Numbered from the stretch's first letter, positions 1 to 7,175 are shown. The stretch is 11,570 nucleotides of DNA from an uncultured Lachnospiraceae bacterium (GCA_910585555.1 CAJUFU010000051.1:1-11570), one strand, 5' to 3'. A program made the numbers and translations. The notes: generated by a model not told the origin, from the sequence alone.

Positions 1-6
1 ATGGCA

Positions 7-29
7 GACGCAAATTTGAGATTTGCGTC
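7..29. repeat. Perfect 9-bp inverted repeat (hairpin) upstream of murI
   Basis: GACGCAAAT at 7-15 and ATTTGCGTC at 21-29 are exact reverse complements around a 5-base TTGAG loop. No T-tract follows on the plus strand, so it is not a convincing intrinsic terminator. It could be a copy of a dispersed palindromic repeat, or the end of an upstream transcript. Bases 1-69 also read as an open frame whose TGA overlaps the murI ATG at 66, but most of that frame is the palindrome itself, so coding is doubtful. Confidence 0.7.
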
Positions 30-65
30 GCCCCGTCGCCTAAATGCTCCGGAATGGAGAATAAA

Positions 66-899
66 ATGAACGGACAGGAAGAGTGGCATAACAGCCCCAT
101 TGGAGTGTTTGATTCGGGCGTGGGCGGGTTGACGGTGGCGCGGGAAATCATGCGGCAGCTTCCCAACGAGAGGATTGTATACTTTGGGGATACGGCGCGG
201 GTGCCTTACGGCAATAAATCTAAGGAAACGGTGATGAAGTATTCCAGGCAGATTGTGCATTTCCTAATGACGCAGCAGGTGAAAGCCATCGTGGTGGCCT
301 GCAACACGGCCAGCGCCTATGCGCTGGATGAGCTGGAACATGAGGTGGATATTCCCATCATCGGCGTGGTCAGGCCTGGTGCCAGAGCGGCCATGGAGGC
401 TACCAAGAATGGCAAGATTGGTGTGATCGGTACGGAAGCCACGATCAGCAGCGGCATTTATAACAGATACATAGAAAAGAATGACAGAAGTGTGAAAATA
501 ATAGGAAAGGCGTGTCCGCTTTTCGTGCCGTTAGTGGAGGAAGGGCTATGGGAAGACCCGGTGACGGATGAGATAGCAAGACGGTATCTGGCAGAATTGA
601 TTGACAGAGATATCGACACCCTGATATTGGGCTGTACCCATTATCCTATGATACGTTCTACCGTAGGCAGGATTATGGGCAGACAGGTGACATTGGTCAA
701 TCCGGCATACGAGACGGCCAGAGAATTAAAGGAGATGCTGTTGGAAAAGGGGCTTGAGAGTGAACACAGGCCGGGGCTGGGCACTGAACTGTACCGGTTT
801 TTTGTCAGCGACGCGGCGGATAAGTTCCAGCGGTTTGCCAATTCGATTCTGACCTATGGCATCTTGTCTGCCAAGGTAATCCATATTGATGAATTTTAG
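66..899 (+). CDS. murI: Glutamate racemase
   Basis: MurI interconverts L- and D-glutamate in the cytoplasm without a cofactor and supplies D-Glu for peptidoglycan precursors. The protein is about 277 residues, the normal family length. Visible signatures are the N-terminal GVFDSGVGGLTV with catalytic-region Asp16, the first catalytic cysteine C79 in VVACNTASA, and the second, C190, in GCTHYP with its neighbouring H192. I chose the ATG at 66 because GGAG at 56-59 sits 6 bases upstream; an in-frame ATG at 54 would add four residues and has a poorer site. DUF1934 follows after 36 bases on the same strand, suggesting co-transcription. The promoter must lie left of the window or in the first 50 bases, where none is obvious. 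Confidence 0.97.
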   Translation: MNGQEEWHNSPIGVFDSGVGGLTVAREIMRQLPNERIVYFGDTARVPYGNKSKETVMKYSRQIVHFLMTQQVKAIVVACNTASAYALDELEHEVDIPIIGVVRPGARAAMEATKNGKIGVIGTEATISSGIYNRYIEKNDRSVKIIGKACPLFVPLVEEGLWEDPVTDEIARRYLAELIDRDIDTLILGCTHYPMIRSTVGRIMGRQVTLVNPAYETARELKEMLLEKGLESEHRPGLGTELYRFFVSDAADKFQRFANSILTYGILSAKVIHIDEF

Positions 900-935
900 T
901 GACATAACGACAGGAATAGATAAGGAGCGACAGCT

Positions 936-1388
936 ATGACGAAGGAAGTACTACTGACACTGCAGGGTCTGCAGTTTGATCAGCGGGAAGAAAATGCTGA
1001 TAAGATAGAGATGGTCATGGTGGGAGACTATTATAAAAAGAATGACAAACACTATGTGGTCTATGAGGAGATTACGGAAGGGTTCGACCAGCCCACCAAG
1101 AACCGCCTCAAGTTCAGTGAACATATGGTGGAATTGACACGCAACGGTTTAATAAACGTTCACATGGTTTTTCAGGAAAAGAAAAAGAATATGTCCAATT
1201 ATAATACCCCCTTTGGACAGATTTTGGTGGGCATCGACACCAAGAAGATACAGATTGACGAGAAAGAGGATAATATTGTGGTAGATGTGGATTATGCGCT
1301 GGATATCAATTACGAATTCCTTTCAGACTGCCACATCAAAATAGACATCTGCTCCAAAGAAAACAGAGACTTCTCCTTACGATCATAG
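936..1388 (+). CDS. DUF1934 (YwiB-like) beta-barrel protein
   Basis: This is a 150-residue soluble protein with no signal peptide or membrane segment. It resembles the DUF1934/YwiB family, small calycin-like beta-barrels common in Firmicutes whose biochemical role is unknown. Family-like features are the N-terminal MTKEVLLTLQGLQ strand, the GDYYKKNDKHYVVYEE segment, the central NTPFGQILVGIDTKKI turn, and the C-terminal VDVDYALDINYEFLSDCHIKI strands. The start is well supported by AAGGAG at 922-927, 8 bases before the ATG. It lies 36 bases after murI, probably in the same transcript. Its last codons fall inside the hairpin at 1364-1397. The family assignment is from pattern recognition, and function is not assignable. 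Confidence 0.85.
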   Translation: MTKEVLLTLQGLQFDQREENADKIEMVMVGDYYKKNDKHYVVYEEITEGFDQPTKNRLKFSEHMVELTRNGLINVHMVFQEKKKNMSNYNTPFGQILVGIDTKKIQIDEKEDNIVVDVDYALDINYEFLSDCHIKIDICSKENRDFSLRS

Positions 1389-1397
1389 AAGTCTCTG
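1354..1397 (-). terminator. Intrinsic terminator for the minus-strand membrane-protein gene
   Basis: An 11-bp perfect stem (1364-1374 with 1387-1397, 12-base loop) is followed on the minus strand by TTTTCTTTGG. That is the right order to end the leftward transcript from the gene at 1451-1927. On the plus strand the tail is only CCATTTGT, so it would end murI-DUF1934 transcripts weakly at best. The stem overlaps the 3' end and stop codon of the DUF1934 gene. Confidence 0.7.
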
Positions 1398-1432
1398 CCA
1401 TTTGTACAAGTATATCTAACGCAACCGCATCC

Positions 1433-1452
1433 GAGTCCGCGAAGCGGCACTC
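1433..1452. repeat. Short GC-rich hairpin overlapping the 3' end of the minus-strand gene
   Basis: GAGT-CCGC (1433-1440), a GAA triloop and GCGG-(C bulge)-ACTC (1444-1452) form an 8-bp stem with one bulge. It runs into the TGA of the minus-strand gene (1451-1453). No T-tract is adjacent on either strand, so it is not a terminator by itself. It may protect the mRNA 3' end or be a dispersed repeat. Confidence 0.4.
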
Positions 1453-1927
1453 ACTTGACGGGCTTTGCCCCCGCTTTTTCCTGGGCCTGCTCCACCAGCT
1501 GTTTGAATTTGCTCTTTTTCTTCTGCTCCACAACAGGCTTTTTGCCGTGCAGCCCCTTCACATCGGTGATGTAAATACCGCTGACCACTGCCTTGACTTC
1601 CTTCTTAACCGGTACGGAGTCAAAAATTTTTTCCTCACAAATTAAGGTCATGATCTGTGGACCTACCTTAGCTTTTACCACCGGCAGTTTGGAACCGCGC
1701 AGCCACTTGGGGGTCTGTTCTAAGACGATCGCCGGTAGTCCTGCATCTTTTAATTTCATGCGTTTCTTATCGATAACCAGCATGGAAACGGTCTGCTTCA
1801 TGGCATCAATCTGAGCCTGCTGCTCGCTCTGCCTTTTCTGCGCCCGTTTTCCTAAGAAGTATAATACCACGACGGCGATAACCAAAATCGCCAGAATCAC
1901 TAACAAGACAATTGTAAATGTATTCAT
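1451..1927 (-). CDS. Single-pass membrane protein of unknown function
   Basis: This is a 158-residue protein. An N-terminal hydrophobic helix (about residues 4-26, very rich in Ile, Leu and Val) is followed by a basic and Gln-rich stretch, KRAQKRQSEQQAQ, so the bulk is probably cytoplasmic with the helix as anchor. The middle (about 45-125) looks like a folded domain: MLVIDKKRMKLKDAGLPAIV, then PKWLRGSKLPVVKAKVGPQI, then VKAVVSGIYITDVKGLHGKK. The C-terminal tail is Lys-rich and probably disordered. I do not recognise the family and assign no function. The start is supported by GAGGAAAG just upstream on the minus strand and by a good promoter at 1976-2004. It is convergent with DUF1934 and divergent from the acyltransferase, so it is its own transcription unit. 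Confidence 0.85.
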   Translation of the reverse strand: MNTFTIVLLVILAILVIAVVVLYFLGKRAQKRQSEQQAQIDAMKQTVSMLVIDKKRMKLKDAGLPAIVLEQTPKWLRGSKLPVVKAKVGPQIMTLICEEKIFDSVPVKKEVKAVVSGIYITDVKGLHGKKPVVEQKKKSKFKQLVEQAQEKAGAKPVK

Positions 1928-1975
1928 TATCTTTCCTCATTTCTGCGCAGAAAGCACTTTCTTTACGTAATGGAT

Positions 1976-2004
1976 ATTTTATCATTGATTTCGATATTAC
2001 GCAA
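1976..2004 (-). promoter_or_regulatory. SigA-type promoter for the minus-strand membrane-protein gene
   Basis: Read on the minus strand: -35 TTGCGT (1999-2004), a 17-base spacer, then -10 TAAAAT (1976-1981) preceded by TGA, which gives an extended -10 (TGn). Predicted initiation is near 1969, leaving about 40 bases of leader that contain the GAGGAAAG ribosome site. The spacing is ideal and the -10 is five of six to consensus. Confidence 0.65.
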
Positions 2005-2021
2005 GATTTTTCGCAAAATCT
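2004..2021. promoter_or_regulatory. AT-rich inverted repeat in the divergent promoter region
   Basis: AGATTTT (2004-2010) and AAAATCT (2015-2021) are perfect 7-bp inverted arms around TCGC. The repeat abuts the -35 box of the leftward promoter and lies about 55 bases upstream of the rightward -35. It could be an operator for a dimeric regulator or an AT-rich UP-like element. It is too AT-rich for a strong terminator. Confidence 0.4.
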
Positions 2022-2075
2022 CTTTTCCAAAACTCTTTTCAGACAGCGCTTTTCGGGTGCCTTTTGAGACGCGCA

Positions 2076-2104
2076 TTGTCAAAGCGCAAAAAGGCTGATA
2101 TGAT
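2076..2104 (+). promoter_or_regulatory. SigA-type promoter for the acyltransferase gene
   Basis: -35 TTGTCA (2076-2081), a 17-base spacer, and -10 TATGAT (2099-2104) with TGA before it (extended -10). Each hexamer is five of six to consensus. Initiation is expected near 2111, only about 16 bases before the chosen ATG at 2127, with CGGAGG (2113-2118) almost at the 5' end. This argues against longer start choices at 2064 or 2100, which would lie upstream of the transcript start. Confidence 0.7.
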
Positions 2105-2126
2105 GTTCTTATCGGAGGATATTCCT

Positions 2127-3236
2127 ATGAAAGCAGATGGCTCCACTCAAATTTCAAACGATAAAATCTACTGGATAGAATGTATACGAGTGTTCTCGGC
2201 ATTTTTGGTGGTCATGCAGCACAGCATTTCCGGCGTATGGACAACCCTGTCTCCCGAGACACCGGAATGGAAAATCATCAATCTGCTCTTCCTCTTTTCC
2301 CGATGCGGCGTGCCGGTTTTCTTTATGTGCAGCGGTATGGGAATGCTTGCAAAGGAACGTTCCATAGAAAGCGTTTATAAGAAAAACATAGCGGGCATCT
2401 TAAAAATATATGTGTTGTGGATGCTGGTGTACGGTGTGCGGGACAGTATTAACCTTGTCCGGGAAGGACTAGGGAGCTTTCGCACCATCAGAAATGCCTT
2501 CCTGAAAGATATCATTTTTGGCCAGTACCACACCTGGTTCATTATGACGCTGCTTGGACTTTACCTGATCACGCCTCTGTTATATGAAATTGTCAAAAGG
2601 GAAAAACTGTTGCATTATTTTGTGGTGTTGTCCATCGTATTTACGGTAATCCTTCCGCTTGCCGGCGAAATAAGCGGTTTTGGCCGCCTGCACGATACGT
2701 TTGAGACGATCAATATGAGATTTGTCACCGGATATGTTATGTACTATGTTCTGGGGTATTGGCTTTCACAGATGACATGGCCTCAAAGGAGGACTTATAG
2801 TATTTCTGTAAAAGGACGCTCCCTTTTTGCAACATATACGGTAAGCCGCAAAAAGGCAGGTATTATCACAGCTCTTTTGCTTGCCGGAAGCTCCCTTTGC
2901 GCCTATATTCTCAGCAATATGATTTCCGCCGCAAGCGGGGAGGCCAACCAGAGAGTTTACGGAGAATTTGCACCCTTAGGGCTGTTGATCAACGTATCTT
3001 TACTGATGCTTTTTAAAATTTTGATCGCATCAGAAAAGCACAGAAAGTTCATTACCGTACTGGGAAGATGCGGGACGGGAATTTACCTGATGCACCCGCT
3101 TCTGCTGCCGATGGCATCCCTGTTCCCGGGAATAGGCAGGATATTTGGCGGCATTGTGGTTTATCTTACGGCGCTTGTTATCTGCCTGATTCTTGATAAA
3201 GTGAAAGAAACTCTTTTAAGAAAAAGGGATTTGTGA
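2127..3236 (+). CDS. Integral membrane acyltransferase, acyltransferase-3 (OafA/WecH-like) family
   Basis: This is a 369-residue polytopic membrane protein with roughly ten hydrophobic segments. Its start, KIYWIECIRVFSAFLVVMQHS, is typical of acyltransferase family 3, with the family's conserved His at residue 32. The C-terminal GTGIYLMHPLLLPM segment also matches. Members transfer acetyl or other acyl groups from the cytoplasmic side to glycans, sugars or lipids at the cell surface; the substrate here cannot be read from sequence. The ATG at 2127 is chosen because GGAGG at 2114-2118 is 8 bases upstream and a strong promoter ends at 2104; in-frame TTG (2064) and ATG (2100, 2103) codons are upstream. 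It has its own promoter and sits between unrelated housekeeping genes, so it may be an insertion in this neighbourhood. Confidence 0.88.
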   Translation: MKADGSTQISNDKIYWIECIRVFSAFLVVMQHSISGVWTTLSPETPEWKIINLLFLFSRCGVPVFFMCSGMGMLAKERSIESVYKKNIAGILKIYVLWMLVYGVRDSINLVREGLGSFRTIRNAFLKDIIFGQYHTWFIMTLLGLYLITPLLYEIVKREKLLHYFVVLSIVFTVILPLAGEISGFGRLHDTFETINMRFVTGYVMYYVLGYWLSQMTWPQRRTYSISVKGRSLFATYTVSRKKAGIITALLLAGSSLCAYILSNMISAASGEANQRVYGEFAPLGLLINVSLLMLFKILIASEKHRKFITVLGRCGTGIYLMHPLLLPMASLFPGIGRIFGGIVVYLTALVICLILDKVKETLLRKRDL

Positions 3237-3242
3237 TATAAA
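3234..3242 (+). promoter_or_regulatory. Possible extended -10 promoter for the FKBP lipoprotein gene
   Basis: TGATATAAA: the TGA stop of the acyltransferase gene doubles as the TGn of an extended -10 with hexamer TATAAA (3237-3242). No clear -35 is present at 16-18 bases upstream. It would place initiation near 3249, about 40 bases before the lipoprotein ATG. Read-through from the acyltransferase is the alternative. Confidence 0.3.
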
Positions 3243-3289
3243 TAGTAGTATGGGTCTGCGCACAGAGCAGAGAGATTGAGGAGAAGATT

Positions 3290-4363
3290 ATGAGAAAACA
3301 TGCAGGTTTGTTGGCGGCAGTGCTTATGGCGGCGGTGCTTTTGAGCGGCTGCGGCGATCAGGATAAGGAATTTTTAAAAGATATTAAGGCCGAGGACTAT
3401 GTGACGCTGGGCAATTATAAAGGAATTGAAGCTTCCGCCCAGGCGCCTTCCGTTCCGGACGGGCAGGTGGATTATTATATAGAACAGCAATACCTGACGC
3501 CCCATATGATGACGAAGGAAGAAGCGGGGCGGCCCGTTCAGGAGGGGGATATTGCCAATATTGATTTTACAGGATATCAGGACGGCGTTGCCTTTCCAGG
3601 CGGCACCGGCGAGAACTATAATCTGACCATTGGTTCCGGACAATTTATCGCAGGTTTTGAGGAAGGCCTGGTGGGCGTGGAGATCGGCGAGACGGTGCGT
3701 CTTGCTCTGAAGTTTCCGGATCCTTATAATCCCAATCCGGATTTGTCAGGAGCGCCGGTGGAATTTGAGGTGACCGTCAATGGCATTTTGCCAAGGCTTA
3801 CGGATGATTTTGTCAAGTCTTTGGCAGTGGCCGATTGTCAGAGCGTACAGGCGTTAGAGGACTGGGTGTATGACCTCTACTATCAGCAGGCACAGGCTGA
3901 TTTCAGCAATGAGATTGAGAGGATATTGTCAGACAAGATTTTGGCGGGATGCAGCTTCAAGAAGGAGATGCCGGAGGCGCTTGTAAGCCGTTACCAGCAG
4001 AGTATCAATGCCAGTATGACATTGCAGGCTAACAGCTACGGTATGCAGCTGGCGGATTTTATGCAGCTGCAGGGACTGGATGAGGAAGGATACCGGGCGG
4101 AATTTAAAAAGGCGGCAACAGAGATGGCGCAGCGCTATATCATGTACCAGGCCATTGCCGACATAGAGGGTCTTGTGCCCACCGAGGAAGAAGTACAGGA
4201 AGAAATCGATACCATGGTAACCATTTATGGTTATGCCTCAGAGGAGGAACTTTTACAGAAGGAAAGCAGGGAGAATATCAGTGAAGACCTGATGCGCAAA
4301 AACGTGGTGGCGTTTCTGATGGAAAACGGCGATATACAAAAGACAGAAACAATCGTGGATTAA
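3290..4363 (+). CDS. Trigger-factor-like FKBP-type peptidyl-prolyl isomerase lipoprotein
   Basis: This 357-residue protein opens with a lipoprotein signal peptide ending in LLSGC, so Cys21 would be lipidated and the mature protein held on the outer face of the membrane. Residues about 83-166 form an FKBP domain of trigger-factor type (VQEGDIANIDFTGY, IGSGQFIAGFEEGL, FPDPYNPNPDLSGAPVEFEV). Residues about 168-335 resemble the helical C-terminal chaperone domain of trigger factor (LTDDFVKSL onwards). The N-terminal ribosome-binding domain is absent, replaced by a short linker. It probably folds secreted proteins by prolyl isomerisation or chaperoning, a PrsA-like role; this is inferred. GAGGAG at 3278-3283 sets the start. 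asnS follows after 22 bases and is probably co-transcribed. Confidence 0.9.
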   Translation: MRKHAGLLAAVLMAAVLLSGCGDQDKEFLKDIKAEDYVTLGNYKGIEASAQAPSVPDGQVDYYIEQQYLTPHMMTKEEAGRPVQEGDIANIDFTGYQDGVAFPGGTGENYNLTIGSGQFIAGFEEGLVGVEIGETVRLALKFPDPYNPNPDLSGAPVEFEVTVNGILPRLTDDFVKSLAVADCQSVQALEDWVYDLYYQQAQADFSNEIERILSDKILAGCSFKKEMPEALVSRYQQSINASMTLQANSYGMQLADFMQLQGLDEEGYRAEFKKAATEMAQRYIMYQAIADIEGLVPTEEEVQEEIDTMVTIYGYASEEELLQKESRENISEDLMRKNVVAFLMENGDIQKTETIVD

Positions 4364-4385
4364 AGAGAAAGGCAGGGTAAAGCAA

Positions 4386-5777
4386 ATGGATTTGACAGAT
4401 ATTAAAGAGTTATACCGGAACAGGGAAGCATATATGGAGAAAGAAGTGACGGTTGGCGGCTGGGTCAGGAGTATCAGGGACTCTAAGACGTTCGGATTCA
4501 TTGTAATCAATGACGGCACCTTTTTTGAGCCGCTGCAGATTGTCTATGGGGACAGCCTCGCCAACTTTGAAGCCATTTCCAAATTGAATGTGGGATCGGC
4601 TATTATAGCTAAGGGTAAGATAGTATCAACACCTCAGGCGAAGCAGGCATTTGAGATGCAGGCGGCTGAGATCGTAGTGGAGGGGCCTTCCACGGCGGAC
4701 TATCCTCTGCAGAAGAAGCGGCACAGCTTTGAGTATCTGCGCACTATTTCCCACCTGCGGGCAAGAACAAACACATTCCAGGCAGTTTTTAGAGTGCGGT
4801 CTTTGATTGCTTATGCGATTCATACCTTTTTCCAGGAGAGAGGGTTTGTGTATGTGCATACGCCGATCATCACAGGCAGCGACTGCGAGGGTGCGGGCGA
4901 GATGTTCCAGGTGACCACCATGGATATGAAGAATCTGCCCATGACGGCGGAAGGGGAAGTGGATTACAGTAAAGATTTCTTCGGTAAGCCCACCAACCTG
5001 ACAGTGAGCGGACAGCTGAACGTGGAGACGTATGCTTTTGCGTTTAAGAACGTATATACTTTTGGTCCTACCTTCCGGGCGGAGAATTCTAATACCACAA
5101 GACATGCGGCAGAGTTTTGGATGATTGAGCCGGAGATGGCTTTTGCCGACCTGACGGACGATATGATGGTGGCGGAAGCTATGTTGAAGCATGTGATTCG
5201 TTATGTGCTGGAGAATGCCCCGGAGGAGATGAATTTCTTTAACCAGTTCGTGGATAAGGGCTTGATTGAGCGCCTGCATCATGTGTTAAACTCTGATTTT
5301 GCCCATGTGACCTACACCGATGCGATCGCGATTTTGGAGAAACATAATGAGGCGTTTGAGTATAAGGTGTCCTGGGGATGCGATCTGCAGACAGAGCATG
5401 AGCGGTATTTGACGGAGCAGGAGTTTAAGCGGCCTGTCTTTGTGACGGGTTACCCGAAGGAAATCAAGGCTTTCTATATGAAATTAAATGAAGACGGCAA
5501 GACGGTGGCGGCCATGGACTGTCTGGTGCCGGGCATCGGGGAGATTATCGGCGGAAGCCAGAGAGAGGACAGTTTAGAACTTTTAGAGCGCAGGATGGAG
5601 GAGATGGGGCTGAACAAGGAAGATTATCAGTTCTATTTAGACCTCAGAAAATACGGTTCCGTAAGACATGCCGGCTTTGGTCTGGGCTTTGAGCGGTGTG
5701 TGATGTATCTGACCGGTATGGGAAATATCCGGGACGTGGTTCCTTTCCCCAGAACGGTAAATAACTGCGAACTGTAA
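4386..5777 (+). CDS. asnS: Asparaginyl-tRNA synthetase
   Basis: This cytoplasmic class IIb aminoacyl-tRNA synthetase charges tRNA-Asn using ATP. The 463-residue length matches the family. The N-terminal OB-fold anticodon-binding domain is visible in about residues 1-110 (VTVGGWVRSIRDSKTFGFI, LQIVYGD). The catalytic domain follows: motif 2 FGPTFRAENSNTTRHAAEFW with ATP-binding Arg231, and motif 3 GFGLGFERCVMYLTG with Arg437. FWMIEPEMAFADL and the NNCEL terminus favour AsnRS over AspRS. The Shine-Dalgarno site is weak (AGGG at about 4373), consistent with coupling to the lipoprotein gene 22 bases upstream. The NlpC/P60 gene starts 32 bases downstream, so three genes may share one transcript. 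Confidence 0.97.
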   Translation: MDLTDIKELYRNREAYMEKEVTVGGWVRSIRDSKTFGFIVINDGTFFEPLQIVYGDSLANFEAISKLNVGSAIIAKGKIVSTPQAKQAFEMQAAEIVVEGPSTADYPLQKKRHSFEYLRTISHLRARTNTFQAVFRVRSLIAYAIHTFFQERGFVYVHTPIITGSDCEGAGEMFQVTTMDMKNLPMTAEGEVDYSKDFFGKPTNLTVSGQLNVETYAFAFKNVYTFGPTFRAENSNTTRHAAEFWMIEPEMAFADLTDDMMVAEAMLKHVIRYVLENAPEEMNFFNQFVDKGLIERLHHVLNSDFAHVTYTDAIAILEKHNEAFEYKVSWGCDLQTEHERYLTEQEFKRPVFVTGYPKEIKAFYMKLNEDGKTVAAMDCLVPGIGEIIGGSQREDSLELLERRMEEMGLNKEDYQFYLDLRKYGSVRHAGFGLGFERCVMYLTGMGNIRDVVPFPRTVNNCEL

Positions 5778-5809
5778 TGAAGAAATGAAATCCGGCGGCG
5801 GATAAAACG

Positions 5810-7117
5810 GTGATGAAGAGAAGATATACGAAAGTAATATATTTCCTGCTATCTTTCATATTGTGTCTGTTAGTGGTAGACCCCATATCGGCTACCACTA
5901 TTTCGGATTTGCAGGAGGATATCAAGAAGAACCAGTCCCAGCTTAATCAGGCAAAAGATAAGATTTCCGATGCCCAGGATGCCCAGGAGGGCGTGGAGGA
6001 GGAGATAGCCGATTTAGATGCGGAGATGGTGTCCATTCTTACGGATATCAACCTGATTGAGGATGCGATTGAAGACAAGGAGGAGGAGATAGCCGCCACA
6101 CAGGTAGAGTATGAAGCGGCGGTGGCTAAGAAGGATGAACAGTACGAATCCATGAAGATTCGGATTCAGTTCATGTATGAAAAGGGAGACATCTCTTATC
6201 TGCAGATGTTCTTTGGCTCCGACAGCATGGGCGATATGGTAAATAAGGCCAACTATGTGGAGGAGCTTTATAAATATGACCGCAGAATGTTAGAAGAGTT
6301 TGAGGAGACGGTACAGCGTGTGGCGGCTTTGCAGGACAGGCTGGAGGAGGATAAGTCCGAGCTGGAAACTTCCAAGACAGAGCTGGAAGAAGGTCAGGCA
6401 TACATGGAAGAAGTATTGGCACAAAAGAAAGAGGAGTATGAGAATTATAGTGTAGTGCTCTCTAAGGCCAGGCAGGAGGCGGCCACTTATACTGCCAGAA
6501 TTAAGCAGGAGACGGCCCAGATCAGGAAACTGGAAGAGGAAGAAAGAAAGCGCAGAGAGGAAGAAGAGCGCAGACGAAAAGAAGAGGAAGAGCGTAAACG
6601 CAAAGAGGAAGAAGAGCGCAAACGCAAAGAGGAAGAGGAACGGCAGCGTAGAGAGGAAGCAGAGCAGGACGACGAGGAAGAGGACGAGGAAGACGACGAT
6701 AACGACGACGATGAGGAGGAATCTTCTGAGAGCGAAAAGGAGGAGAAGCCCAAACCTTCCTCATCGGGAGGCGGCGGAAAAGGCCAGCAGATTGCGGATT
6801 ATGCCTGTCAGTTCATCGGGAATCCTTATGTGGCAGGCGGTACGAGCCTGACCAACGGCGCGGATTGTTCCGGCTTCGTGATGTCGGTTTTTAAGGAGTA
6901 CGGTATTTCCCTGCCAAGAAGTTCCTATGCCCAGTCTGCTGTGGGTACGTCCGTGTCCTACTCGGACGCAAAGCCCGGAGATATCATCTATTATGGCGGA
7001 CATGTGGGCATTTACATAGGAAATGGGCAGATTGTTCATGCCAGCACGGAACGGACAGGGATTAAAATTACGTCGGCAACATATCGAAATATTGTTACTG
7101 TGAGGCGGATTGTTTAA
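5810..7117 (+). CDS. Secreted coiled-coil NlpC/P60 peptidoglycan endopeptidase (CwlO/PcsB-like)
   Basis: This 435-residue protein has a signal peptide with a KRRYTK n-region and hydrophobic core, probably cleaved after ISA near residue 29. A PcsB/CwlO-type coiled coil spans about 29-245. A charged repeat follows at 250-281, then an acidic stretch (about 285-305) and a Ser/Gly linker. The C-terminal NlpC/P60 domain (about 325-435) has catalytic Cys353 (ADCSGF), His398 (GHVGIYIG) and His410 (HAS). Such enzymes cut stem-peptide bonds (typically D-Glu to the diamino acid) during growth or division, and coiled-coil members are usually gated by FtsEX. The start is GTG 5810 or the adjacent ATG 5813; GGCGG just upstream is a modest ribosome site and favours the GTG slightly. 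Terminator candidates lie at 7157-7175 and 7292-7329. Confidence 0.93.
   Translation: MMKRRYTKVIYFLLSFILCLLVVDPISATTISDLQEDIKKNQSQLNQAKDKISDAQDAQEGVEEEIADLDAEMVSILTDINLIEDAIEDKEEEIAATQVEYEAAVAKKDEQYESMKIRIQFMYEKGDISYLQMFFGSDSMGDMVNKANYVEELYKYDRRMLEEFEETVQRVAALQDRLEEDKSELETSKTELEEGQAYMEEVLAQKKEEYENYSVVLSKARQEAATYTARIKQETAQIRKLEEEERKRREEEERRRKEEEERKRKEEEERKRKEEEERQRREEAEQDDEEEDEEDDDNDDDEEESSESEKEEKPKPSSSGGGGKGQQIADYACQFIGNPYVAGGTSLTNGADCSGFVMSVFKEYGISLPRSSYAQSAVGTSVSYSDAKPGDIIYYGGHVGIYIGNGQIVHASTERTGIKITSATYRNIVTVRRIV
6557..6652 (+). repeat. Four tandem 24-bp imperfect repeats inside the NlpC/P60 gene
   Basis: Units at 6557-6580, 6581-6604, 6605-6628 and 6629-6652 each encode eight residues: EEEERRRK, EEEERKRK, EEEERKRK and EEEERQRR. 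Because the unit is a multiple of three, copy-number change by slippage would alter linker length without a frameshift. The repeat probably forms a rigid, highly charged single alpha-helix or coiled-coil extension between the regulatory and catalytic domains. Confidence 0.8.
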
Positions 7118-7156
7118 AGACGATATATTCCCAAGCTTTTGATCACAACATGCAAT

Positions 7157-7175
7157 GACCGGCAGGAAGCCGGTT
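7157..7175 (+). terminator. GC-rich hairpin after the NlpC/P60 gene, possible weak terminator
   Basis: ACCGGC (7158-7163) and GCCGGT (7169-7174) pair perfectly around AGGAA, and a flanking G-T pair extends the stem to 7 bp. The tail is only CTTCAAAC, so termination would be weak. It lies 40 bases after the NlpC/P60 stop, so it may serve as an mRNA 3' end. The bases from 7176 to 7240 show nothing I can name. Confidence 0.4.

Noticed and set aside
1..69. Open frame from base 1 whose TGA overlaps the murI ATG at 66
   Set aside because: Only 22 codons, mostly the palindrome at 7-29, with no recognisable protein character. It could be the tail of an upstream gene, but this cannot be shown.
2064..2126. 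Upstream TTG (2064) or ATG (2100, 2103) start for the acyltransferase
   Set aside because: These overlap or precede the predicted promoter and lack a ribosome site, while ATG 2127 has GGAGG at ideal spacing.
4626..5282. Minus-strand open frame (218 codons) inside asnS
   Set aside because: It lies fully within the conserved asnS gene, and its His- and Arg-rich translation resembles no family.
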